Shown here in pieces: positions 40,911 to 52,900 of a DNA stretch of 64,000 nucleotides. The stretch lies in NCBI RefSeq assembly GCF_028769735.1, contig NC_088171.1:60502216-60566215 (forward strand), read 5' to 3'. Origin of the DNA: Zonotrichia leucophrys gambelii (Eukaryota > Chordata > Aves > Passeriformes > Passerellidae). The notes under the pieces are model-generated. The model was not told where the DNA came from. It saw only the letters and a program-made list of their open reading frames with translations, and searched no databases. Position 1 is the stretch's first letter. The number at the start of each line of letters is the position of its first letter. The translations under genes were made by a program, and so were the position numbers.

Positions 40911-42780
40911 TCAGGAATTAAAAACTATTTGCTAACCATTTTCTGAAAATTAGTTGCAAATTTTTTCAACTGTTTTTCAGGTTTCTCTTGGAAGCAGGAT
41001 GGCTGCAGGGAGGTGGTAGGTACAACACATACACTTGGAGGCAGCTATAAAAGAAAATTCACATCCCTAGGAGAGACTACTCTTAAATTAGTGCCAACTA
41101 CACTTGAAGTCATAATAATCTATATATGTAATTCAGTGGGTACAAAACACATTACTGATTTCTCAGCTTGCAGTCTTATAGATACTACTTTACTTTTTTG
41201 GATTTCAATACTCATCAAACTGAAGGATTTTTTTCCCCCCTTATACTGCATCCAAGGTATATATGTGTTTTTGGCTCTCCAGAGCCTAGGGTAAATTAAA
41301 GAAACATGAAGCTTTGAGATGCTTCAAGGACTGCTTATACCTAAAGCACTGCTGTTCCTAGAATGCCCATTTTAAAAGACTGTGTTGCTGAATTGTGATT
41401 TGCATATGAATGCAGCTACAATTTGAAGGGGAAGCTACTGACAGGGAAAAAGCATGAAGAAGTAGTAATTAGTAATGACACTGCCTCCATTTAACTGCCC
41501 GGAGTACAAAAAAAAGTTGTGAACAAAACTCAGATTATTATGTTTCTATACCCTCACAGAATTTGGGTGTGGTAGAAGTTTCCAAAAGTTTGAGTATTTT
41601 CAGCTTCAAGCCTTAAGTTGTCCCTGGCTTTAAGATAAAATGACTGATGGCTATTTTTCAGATATATATTGGTTTAAAGTTCCATGTTTCAAACACTAAT
41701 AAGGAGCTGTGTCTTAAAAAATCCTATAAAAATTGCAGAGAAAACAAACTTTATAAGAAGCATAACAATGTTTATAAGAACATATCCAGTGTGACAATAT
41801 TCAATAGGCTGTTTTGTCTCTCTCATTTGTGAAAGACACTGTTCCTTGCCAACTCACACTCTGTATGAGAAAGTTTTGGGATGCAGCTAAATAATGTTCT
41901 CTTCTACCCCAACTTGTTCAAAAATAATTACCAATGTAATAATTACCAGTGTTAGGAGATTGGGTTGTTTATCATAGAGACTTTTTTAAACCCACTTCAT
42001 TATCCTCTCATGTTCTACAACTCCCAAGTCCTGAATTGCATTAGTGCTCACTGATCATAAATCCTAGTGTCTGTCACAAGCAGTTCTGCTGAAGAAGAGG
42101 AGCCCCAAAAGATTAGGAAAGACAGAAGAGAACTACAGATAGAACACAATTTTATTGAAAATTATCAGCAAACTATTACCTGATTTACCTGATGTGGTGC
42201 CACCATCTGCATATCTAGCAGGAAAATGGAATACCATTAAACCAGTAATTTCCAATACCATTAACAAGCAATGCTACTGACAATTTCAAACACAGGAAGG
42301 GCCCACTGGATATTCCAACTTTCTCTGGGTTAATCCTGTATATATCTTGCTTTTTCTGACTCCTTTCGGTTTATTTGATTACATATAAAAGTTCCCCACT
42401 TATGTAAATGGTTTTGGGATATTTCTTAAAATTTTAAAAGCATCTGCCAATAATTCTACTTTTTTTCTGCACATCTGGCTCCCATCGAGGGCTGCAAGCC
42501 CCAGAGCTGCAAGTGCTGTCATCCAGAAGAATCAGCATAAGGAAGGAGGATTACCCTAGAATACATTGTCCTCTTAAACCACATGATGTATTCAGAGAAT
42601 TAAATTTTCAACAAGTCATTTACTGATAGCCACTCTGCCACCAGCTTAAGTTTCTTGTGGTTCCAGAGGCGTTTATAGGACATGCCTTTGTTATGGAAAA
42701 ATTTTATGTGGAAGCATTTCTGTTTGTCTTTCTCTGTCAAAATTTGTTCTCACTAAACAAGGTCAGAGTTAAATAAAATG

Positions 42781-42810
42781 CACACACACACACACACACA
42801 CAGACACACA
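42781..42810 (+). repeat. (CA)n microsatellite
   Basis: About fifteen CA units with one GA interruption near the end. Confidence 0.95.
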
Positions 42811-43144
42811 CCAAATTCATTTAATAACTTTGCTTTTCAGTTTTCATAGCAATTATGAAATAGCAACAGCCCTCATGACAGGGGAGAGGTGATTAACTGA
42901 AGTGCATTCACTATTGATGGGCTGCAAGTGTAAATGAAACTGCAGCAGCTCAGTGCTGCAGGATTTTAGAGCAAGTTTCTCACTGCCCAGCTTTTTTGAG
43001 ATGGCTATCATTTCTCTGAAGTGAATACTCTTTGGTGGAATGTTTCTTGCAAAGGAATTTATTTACCTTGCATGTGTAACAAGGTGGTATATGTTCCACC
43101 AGGAGGTAATATCATTAGCATTTTTCTTTCCGGAGATATCAGGT

Positions 43145-43198
43145 TTTCCTTTTCCTTTTCTTCTTTTTTTTTTTTTTTTTTTCCTCTCTTCTTCTTCT
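43145..43198 (+). repeat. Pyrimidine-rich tract with T19 core
   Basis: Almost pure C/T over 54 bases, containing T19 (43164-43182) and TTC repeats. Confidence 0.85.
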
Positions 43199-46100
43199 GG
43201 AGGGCAGGAGGAATTGTAAATAGCCACTAAAAGAACAGAGGTCCCAGTTAATTCCAGGCTTTATATCATTGCAGTTTTAGCTCAAACTATGCACTTACTC
43301 AGACATAGCTAAAATACTTCTCATCTTTTCTGAGCTTTACTCTAGTACAAATCACATCTTTTCATCTAGGCCCTTCTTTCAGCAGTAACTGTGTATTTAA
43401 TAACTGTAATGCAGTAAATACATATATATATGCATTTTTAAACTTTTTTAAATCTTCCCTAATCTTCAGGCTTTCTGTCTCAAAGGGGTTTAAATGGTAC
43501 TTTGTGAAACTTGGTGCAGTCTCAGAGTTCTAGTAATATGAAACAAGGAAATGATCTTATGTGTTGAAAATGAATCATTATTTTTTTTTTTCATTTCTGA
43601 GACCCCAAGCAAAACAATGCAGAACCAGCAGTACAGGCTCTATAACAGGAAGCATTTTACCTAGATCTTAAGAAGCTTTCATTTGCCTTATTAAAGATCA
43701 ACTTCACTCTGAATTCTATTCTTTTCCTTTGCACCTTCTGAGTATCTTTCCAACTTTGCGCTGCAGGTGTAGCTTAATGCAGGAGCTGACATCTCTTCTA
43801 GAAAATCTTTGATGTTATATTCAAGATTATTCAGGGAGTTGAACTAGGATCTTTTGCAGAAGCCTGCTCTAGACCCCAGTGTTAACATTTTTCTTATTGA
43901 TTTTTATTTCCTATCCCTTTTTATTGGTTTGGTAACCTGAATAACCTGAGGAATCAGACAAGTCAGCAGGAGTTAAGAAATTTATGGAAACTACCAAGCA
44001 GAGTGGCATTGACATGTTGTAAAAAGAGACATTAGGGGAGGGATAAAAAGGAAAACATAAGAAGGCTTCATTTGGATTACAGGATGTAATTAAAAGCAAG
44101 CAGATTAAATCACCTCACACCACCAGCTGAGTGTAAGAATTTGCTAAGTATAAGTAATTGAAGTTACATAGCACTGAGACCCATGGAATAATCTTGAGGT
44201 TCATGAAACTAAGTGTATCAGATCGGGTTTGTCAGGAAGCAATTCTTGCTGCAAGGAGTTGCTCTGTTGTATCATTCTGGAGTGGGGCAGAAATTTGCAC
44301 TGTTTATTTCCATGATCTCTAAGTGGAATGGAGGTGGTATTCTGCTTTGTGGAGAGGGGAAATAGAAAATATTTGTTTCATATTAAAAGTGGTTTATGTA
44401 ACCAATCTGGTATAGCACCATTCCAGTAGTTGAGATTTGCATCAAAAGTTTCATTGATTCCCCATTCTCCCCATCTCATCCTGTGACTGAACTGATGAAC
44501 GGTTTGTGATGAAAATTAGTCACATTACTTAGATGTCATTACAAAATATTCAGATGACAATAAAAGAAGCAGAAGATTGGAGAATAATAGAAAGACTCTG
44601 CCCTGCATAAAATCTGTGGGTAGTCTACAAGTCACAGGACACTATTAACCAGAAGTTGCTAACAAGACAAGCATGGATTTGGAGTCATTGAGTTCCTTGA
44701 TCCCTTTCCTATTATTTCCAATGCTCCTTCTTTATGGCTGAAAAGTCTGCCAAGTGACAATTACATTCTGAATTGCTGTCTTGTGAAGTGAGAACTGAGC
44801 AAGCTTTATGCCATCTATAAAACAGGCCATGCAGTCCTCTCGGTGAAATTTCCCTTTGCTTACACAAGGTCAGGTGCAAAAGGTGCCATTTGATAACCCT
44901 GCTCCTGCTGTGTGAGCCATCCATAGTGAATGGAGAGGAAACTGCTGCAGTGCTACCAATTATTAAGCACTAATAGAGGGGCCACTTGATTAGAAGTAAA
45001 ACTCTTTCATTGCACATAAACCATTCCAGTTTACAGAGGGGCTTTTTAGTTCCATCTTTCAACCTGATTTTTCTAATGGTATAATACAAATGAGAAATCT
45101 GGCTGCTCCATGACAGTTACCTTCTTTCCCAATCACCTCCCTGGCCTGACCTTGACCTATGGATAGACTTTAGCATTTAATGATAATGTGGTTTGTGGTA
45201 GCAGTAACCGCAGAACAGGATCTTCCCAGTGGCTTCAAGCCAGAGTGTTACTCAGTAGCTAATGGTTGGAATGGAATGATAACAGATATGGGTGCAAAAA
45301 ACTGAGATTTCGCATTTCTGTTAGTTTGAAATAGGAAGAAAAATCTACACTAGAAGTGTCTTTCATCTTATGAAGTGTTTTTGATTCTGCAAGGTGTTCC
45401 TTTGAGAAGTTACAATAACATGCACTCAGATGCTTCACCCATGGATCCCATCATTAATGGTTCAGTTGGGTAAATATGGAAAAAATCTACCTAGAAAAGA
45501 CTCAGTCACAAGTTATAACTTTTTCCTAACACCATTTTATCACAAGAAACCCTTTATTCCAAGTAAGGAGTCAAATTTTGCTTAGGAACAAAAACCTTCT
45601 ACAGTAAATTGAGACATAGAAGCAAAAATTAAGAACAAACTTTGACTTCTCCATAAAAGAGTCTATTCGTAGAAAGCTAATAAACAAAATAGGTACTAAT
45701 TTATCATCAAAATATACCTTTTAGTCATCATATTAGGTTCCATAATTTCCCAGGTAGGAGATATCATAAGGTTCACCTACACTGGATCACTTTGACCATG
45801 CAAGCATTCACTGCTGATATGGTGGTGACACCTGACACTTCTGGTGAAAGAATGTAGCAATCTTATTTCCACAGTTAAATTTATGTTATGTCCATCATTT
45901 TCTGATAAAATATTTTCATTATTATCATTATTATGTAGTACATACAGATGATCCCAGCCTAGACCTCAGTGAAGCAAATTTAGCCCATCAGTGCTTTAAT
46001 ACACCAAAATCATTGGTGTCAAAATATTAGGCAAATGTTTATAACAATTGTCTCCATTCTCATGGTCCTGCAAATTTTACAGTTCTTAAACTGCTATTGC

Positions 46101-49100
46101 CCCTTGCAACAAAACTCAAAATGCTCAGTCCAGCACATGGTGGCATCATCCATGGGAAATGGGAAGTGTGAAGCTTCCCATTTCATGACTGGTGTACTAG
46201 TTCCAAACAAGATTAATTTCCCTTAGTGATATATAACTACACTAATTTTTAACTGTAAAATATTTTGAATTTATTTGTTAAGTACTGACATAATGGTGAA
46301 AAGTTAAATTACCTCCAGGACATGAAAAAAGACTTTGATTAAATATTTTTGAAGGATTTTAATATGCTATAAAGTTGTTCTTAGGCATTTTCTTTACCCA
46401 TTATGCAAATATGTCAACTCATTAATAATTCAAAATAGGCAATACATTAATAATTAGGGTCCCCCATTACAAATCTGACCTTTAATTGAATTCTATAGAA
46501 AGAGACTGTGAAAAATGAGCCTCTTGATTTATGCTACGAATAAAGGTTAAAAAGCGTTTTCCTAGTAGATCTAATTTTTATCATTATTGCCTAAGCAGAA
46601 ACATTGAGATAAGTATTTTTTCCCAGTTGAAACTGGTTTTTTGGAAAGACTACTTCTAGGAAAAAAATATTAAAAGGTATTTACTTCTGCAGAGTTTAGT
46701 AAGATGTGTCACTGGACAAGTGACATAGCAATCACAGGTACTTCAACAGCTTGAAATCAACCTTTTCCCTTCACTTCTCTATGCCACATGACTCATGGAC
46801 TTCATAATTACATAATTCTTCACACTTAACTAATTTTTCTTCATAATTCTTCTTGTTAACTTCCTCATAATGTTTAAAGGTAAACCATTAACTGACTGTA
46901 TAAAAGAGTGATTACTTCCAGTAATAGGAAAACTGACAAGTAGACATACTGTTGCAATGCTGCAAGGACACCACTGCTCTGATTATTTTGCTTTCCATTC
47001 TCAGTCCTTCCTAAAAATTCATTTCTGCAGTGTAATGGCAGCTATGCAGACACATTTTCTTGTAAAGTTTGAGCAAAAACATGATTGAGAATTATTAGAA
47101 TACCGTTAAGGAAATGGAAGAAAGATAAGGAAAATGCCTAGGAACACATCAGGAAATGTCCCAATGGGATTAAAAGAGCATTTTATCTATTTAAGAGAGT
47201 AATAATAAGCTTGAAAAAAATCTTTTATACATCCTTGTTGCAGACAAAGTACATCACTCTAAATGAATATAGAAGGCTTTTGCCTGAAAGCTGTCATATA
47301 CAACAAGTTTGAACTCCCTATTTTATTTCATAGAGATCTGAAGTCCAATAAAGCCTTGAATGTCCCAGCAGAAAAGGTTTCACATTGGCTGGTAAATCAA
47401 GAGCACTCTTTGGTGCTGTAGTGCACAGCCAAATCAATTATTGCTGTACAAGGTACAATGCCCTTTCAAAAATCCTAATTTGGAGAAATTATAAATTTAT
47501 CAAATGAATAGACATCATCAATTTGAACAGTTAAAGCAGCATTGTCGCAGACATGTGCTTTGAATATACTTAAAAGACCACAGCCTCACTATTCCTAAAA
47601 GGGACAAGAACCACCAAATACCCTGTTAACTCCAAATTAACTCCAACTTATGGTACACACAGCCAGAACTGAAAACCATTTAGCTTTTAGCAAACTACAA
47701 ACCCTTGTCAATACCCACTCTTGTTATTTTTGTAAGTCCTTGATCTGGATACACAACAAACTACCCCAGCCATGACCGTGCTGGGGTCAAAGACCTTTTG
47801 TTAGTCTCACATACAAAGTGTGAGGGAGGGAATCACACATGTCTGCGATTTCCTAGTGAGAAGTCAAAGCCAACTGGGATAACACAGTGTTCAGTTCAAC
47901 CCAGAAGTAGCTCCATACAACAATAACATTAATACCACTGGAATTTATCAGGTCCCAGAAAAGGGCTGGCACTCCTGGGCTCACCTGCTAATTCTGGGCT
48001 TGCCTGAAAGGCTGCTAAGTTCATTCTTGCAGTAAAATATACATTAAATGGACTTAAACTGTCCATTGCCTAAGTAGCATTACAGCCAGAAGAGTTTCCA
48101 TTATGGTGAAACTGAGCTACAACTAATGTTATGAAAGGGACCAGCAGCTGCTTCATTAATGGACACAGCATGGAACTTCCTACAGAGGATTTAACAACAT
48201 CACACTCCCAACCACACCAGAAGAGCTGGGAAGGGTGTTGCATATGCAATGGCCAACTTGTTCTGAGGTTTTAGCACACACATTACACCTTAGCCTGGTT
48301 TGGGTACATTGGTCTCTCTATGGTTGTAGAATGTGGTTGGACCTTGTATTTCACCAAGGGCACACATACTATGTTCCTAACAACCAGCATGTTTGTTGTG
48401 ATTTTCTAAAATTCCATAAGTGCAACAAATGGCAGAGCAGAGTCACAATGTTTTTCCCCTTTAAATTCTTCATTTTCTTGGCTAACTATCTGCTTAGCCT
48501 TAGAATAGAGTTTGTAGGTGGGGCTCCTCCATCACTCAGCCTGGAGCACTTTCACTTCCCAGTAAACCCCAAATGAGACACCGGAGTGCCAGGATTCACA
48601 TCAGGGTCTTCCCTCTGCAGCCAAATTCTGCGACAACGAACTCAAGCAATTAGCAAAAAGCACTTCATCACAAATTAAAACGTTTTCTTTCCACTATCTC
48701 TACTCTTCACCATCATTAAGAAAATTTTTATTAATATATATATTCAAATAAATTGAGAAAAGACTGTTCCAGCCCAGAAACTGGAAAGTGTATGTGTATA
48801 AGTATGTTATCACTTCCTGCCAACATTCCTAGAGCTTTTGGTCTGCTACCATGGGAATATACAGTCACTCGCACACAATACTTTCAAGGGTAAATTCCTG
48901 AAATTGTAGCATGACATAAAACATTTCACTGCATTCCAAGACATCAGACCAAGACTTTTTTTGACCATAACAAAATTTATTCTTATTTTTTCAGGTCTCT
49001 GTCGCCACATAAGTTGTAGCAGAACTGCAATGTATCCTGCTCCCCACAAGTGCAAGAGAGTCTTTGGGATGTCAGGGGAAAGACAGCATTAGAGTAATTG

Positions 49101-49153
49101 ATTTATTTCATGGATTAGAAGAGTTTTTTCGATATATTTTGATTTTTCTCTAG

Positions 49154-49491
49154 CAATTCGCCCTTTCTACTTGATTGTACCTGTACCAGTTACAAGTGGC
49201 AAACACCACTTAAAAGGAAAAGGAGGAGGTGTGGGGGAGGGCTGTAATTGTCATTATTCTGCTCTGTTGCCATCTGCTCCATCTATGGAAGAAAAAACCC
49301 TTTTATTTCATTATAAAAAAGGTTGCAGAAGTGCAATTGATTTTGTTAAGAAGCAAGGACTCATTAATGTTCCAAAGACTGGAATTGTGCTCATTCCCTC
49401 AGACTGCCTAGATAACAAAGAAATAAAATTTTACCCAGCAATTCCTCCACCAGCAAAATTACTTGTAACTAAAGTAGATCATCCTTTATAA
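49154..49491 (+). CDS. Terminal coding exon of an unidentified host gene
   Basis: A pyrimidine-rich stretch ending TTTTTCTCTAG (49143-49153) is a good 3' splice site. The exon then opens with two bases of a split codon and stays in frame for 111 codons to TAA at 49489-49491. The peptide starts IRPFYLIVPVPVTSGKHH, has a lysine/glycine-rich turn, a middle reading CRSAIDFVKKQGLINVP, and ends AIPPPAKLLVTKVDHPL. Its composition is balanced, with short hydrophobic strands separated by charged and proline turns, as in a beta-rich globular domain. It has no signal peptide or membrane segment. A 3' UTR of about 270 bases leads to AATAAA. I do not recognise the family. Upstream exons would lie to the left, possibly outside the window. 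A decayed retrocopy is the main alternative, but the splice site and the absence of a poly-A tail argue against it. Confidence 0.6.
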
Positions 49492-49736
49492 AGACTTCAA
49501 ACTGAGTTGAAGTGCTTACCCAATGAAAATTTTTCTATGACTCTTGGAAACTTAACCCATTACTTAATTATTTCCATTTTTCAAAGAAACATTTTACTAC
49601 CAGAATGAGAAATATCTATATGTACATTTCTTCAATAGATATAATTGCCATATTAAGCATTTGTTTGTATTTTTAAATGAGAAATGGAAATTAAGTATGT
49701 CATCAAAATTCCATAAGCAACATGGAAAAATTAAGC

Positions 49737-49742
49737 AATAAA
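49737..49742 (+). promoter_or_regulatory. AATAAA polyadenylation signal of the terminal exon
   Basis: AATAAA 245 bases after the stop codon, followed by TG-containing and T-rich sequence suited to cleavage about 15-30 bases downstream. Confidence 0.55.
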
Positions 49743-49910
49743 ATGCTGTCAATATAATTGTATTGAGTCTCTATATTGAAGTACAGAATATGATTATAGT
49801 AGGATTAAAGGTCCAGTCAGTCCCACATTACTGCCTCCACTATGGAAAAGTGGGGTGGCAGAGTGTTTTGGTGGGGTTTTGGTTTGATTTGTTTGTTTTA
49901 TTTGTAGATA

Positions 49911-49983
49911 CTTGCACTTGGACAAGATGAACGTCTGTGGTCCTTTTTCAACCTTACCCACTTTGTGGTTCTGTGATTCTGTA
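49911..49983 (+). mobile_element. CR1 LINE 3' end fragment
   Basis: The stretch carries the typical avian CR1 3' tail: GACAAGATGA, then a TCCTTTTTCAACCTT block (consensus TCCCTTCCAACCT), and then the terminal octamer-type repeat TGTGGTTCTGTGATTCTG. Only the last about 70 bases are recognisable, as is usual for 5'-truncated CR1 copies. It lies about 170 bases past the polyadenylation signal of the terminal exon. Confidence 0.85.
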
Positions 49984-52900
49984 ATAAGGTTTAAAATTTT
50001 CTCTGAATATATTTGGCCAATAAATAAAATAAGTCTTTCTCCCTCAAAACAAAAAACACTTAAAATTGTTTTAACTTGTGAATACAGTACTTCATTGTTC
50101 TTAAGAGTATTAGTCTTTTGAACTGAACAATTTTCACTATGTACCATAACACTCACAGCCTTTCTCCACTATTTAAAATACTGTATTTGGAATTTTAGAA
50201 CTGTGAACAATTTCTGGGCTGCGTCTGTGACCTGTGGAGAAGGTAAGGATGGCAGCAAGGAGAGAAGGAGAGGTGAATGGGGAGAAAGAAGATGCCTGAG
50301 GCCTACAGCATTTGAACACTGACTCTCCAGCTATAATGCTCCCTGTCTTACTGCCCAGCATGGGAAGTGTAACTACAGCCAGCCGGGAGCTTTTAGATCC
50401 ATTTGTTAGACAGGTGATGTGACATCATACACACTGAAAGCAGGGACTGAAGTGTGAACAAATCCAGGGACATGAAGGATCAACATAATTAACTGAAATG
50501 AGAAACACAATCAGAAAAAAAAAGCCGTATTTGAAATCTTTGCACTGATACTCAGTGCAGCATTTAATTTCAAGTCTTATACAGTCAGAATACTTTGCAC
50601 CTTTTCCAAGAATGTTTACCTTCACTTTGTAAAATGCTGTCATATCTCAAGATCAAACTAGGGAAATAGGTCATACAACAACACTAGCAATTCTTGTGGG
50701 GCATTTTCCTTTGCTACTGTTGCCTGTTTTCAGATGACTGTCTGTTCAGAGATGTTGCACTGTAGAGAAGATATTTTGTAAAACTGCATCATAATCCTAT
50801 TAAATACAAACAAGTAGAAGCTCAGAAAATTAACTGGTCAGTTTAGAATGGGTGGTTGAAATGGAAAAAACCAGAGCAAAGATTAAAATGAAAACTAGCT
50901 AAAGCAATTTTCAGTACTTCAACAACACTGAGACAGAGAGGAAACTTCTGTTTATGTAACTCAAATAAATCATAGAAATAGTTTTATTTTTAGCAAGCAA
51001 ATGTGGCTGATCGCAAAAACATGTATTAATGGAATGTCTTCTAGACACAGGACAGGCTTTGAGAACCATACCCAGAAAATTATCACTGATGGAGCTGAAA
51101 AGGGTCTTTCAGAAAACAATTTACAATGCTTCTGTCTCTCTGCATCCATGACACTGCAGTTCCAGGCAGAGGAAAACACAGCTTTGACAATCTTTAGTGG
51201 CAGACATGACATGACATAGGTCAGATGCAGAGCCACTATCCAGAAGATTCCAGCAGATGCCTCCAGTTTCTCTTACACATCTGGAAAAAGAGCCAGTGGT
51301 CTCTGAAGGGACAGTGTGTCTGCCACCAATTTCTTCCTGTGCCTTCTGGGATTCATGTCATTGATACTAAAATAATAGAGTTGGATGAACACAAGAGACA
51401 TATTTCATCTCCAGCATGGTGCTCTGGGCCAAAAACTGAATTTTTATGTTTTATCAACTATTTCTAATATCCTTTCACAAAATAATTTGAGCCTATGCAT
51501 AGTGAAAACTAATTCTTCATTACCTCTATTCTTCAAAAAAAATCCCAAATAGGTTATTCTTCTCATCACTTTGTGTGGGTTATTTTTCCCATTGTGCTTT
51601 GTGTTCATTATAAAACATCTGAAAGAGAATTGGAATTCTTTTTAGGGGAAACAATTTTGTTCTGGTAACAAACTTTGTTCTAAAACATGAAGAGGAGTCC
51701 GAGGGAAACCTTCAGCTAATGAGCATTAGAAGCATTACAGAAACATCTAAGAACCTTGCAGGAATGGAAAAAGCAGAGATACTAGAGACCACACTAGGAC
51801 CATGGCAGCTGTGTGATTAATCACTCATAAAGGCTGAAAAGGCAGGAGTGGCTGAAGATTACAACTGAGACAGAAGAAGCTAAAATACTCAAACCTGGTG
51901 GGGAAGCGAATAACACAATTCTGCATGAAGTTACACTCATGCCTCACTGCGCTCAGTGCTCAATTCCAGCACTGCTGGGATTTTATTGTTGTAGGTTTTA
52001 TTCCCCACTCTAATTATAATGAATAAGGTAATGATTAATACTGTAAAGCAGTGTGATATTCAGTTCTGACACAACATCAGCATGTGGGTCCCTAAATCTG
52101 TCAGTGAGGGGCATAGTAAAATACAAGAGATCGAATAGACTGAAATAAAAAGGATAAATTAAAACTTTAGAAATTGAATCAAAAGCAAAACCAGTGATAC
52201 TACACAGATTTATTACATTGTGCTTTTGAACAACTAACTTGTAAGGCCTTCTCTGGCTGATCCCAGGTTTAGAGGAGGTTAATCAAAATGATTGGGGACC
52301 TTTCCATATATGCTGCAGGCCCTATGTTTCATTCCACAGGATATTGCTAAGCAACAGTTTGGGAACTACTACTCCATTTGGAGTAAGAAATCTCTTTTTG
52401 ATAGAGGTTATGTAAGGCCGGACTTTGCAGACCAAGACTTAATACCCCCAAAGATGTGCGTCCCATCGCAAAAATACTAATTTCTTTTACTAACATTTTT
52501 ATCATTCTTGAATTAATTTTATCTCTTTTCCCCAACTTCACACAGACTTCTTCTCATGTTTTCCCATTCCTTCCAAGAACGTTTGCCTGGATGCTAATGA
52601 GCAATTCTATCCCTTCTATTCTTGGGTTACTAGAGTGGTCTTTGAACAAAAGACTCCTTCTAGTTGGGCAATTCTGTAACAGTTTTATTTCAAAAAAACA
52701 TCCAAAACATCCAAAAAACCCCATCTATTTCCATCTCTTCAGAAAATGTCTCAACCTAAAATAAAGCAAAATATCGTACCTGTTGTAGACAGCTATGAGC
52801 TATGAAGATATATGTTAGGAAAACTAATGAAGCTACATGTAGTGGTCTGAAAATCACACCTCAGCGAACACCTGTAGAATCTGGCACTAAAGATAGATAA

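Larger units (their letters stand above)
40911..49153. other. AT-rich stretch, probably intron or intergenic
   Basis: It precedes the plus-strand terminal exon at 49154 and so may be its last intron. I found no upstream exon that I could defend. A CA repeat and a pyrimidine tract are listed separately. Confidence 0.45.

Noticed and set aside
48235..48576. 113-codon plus-strand frame near the terminal exon
   Set aside because: It would need a non-ATG start, shows no acceptor, and the peptide is not protein-like. I do not link it to the exon at 49154.
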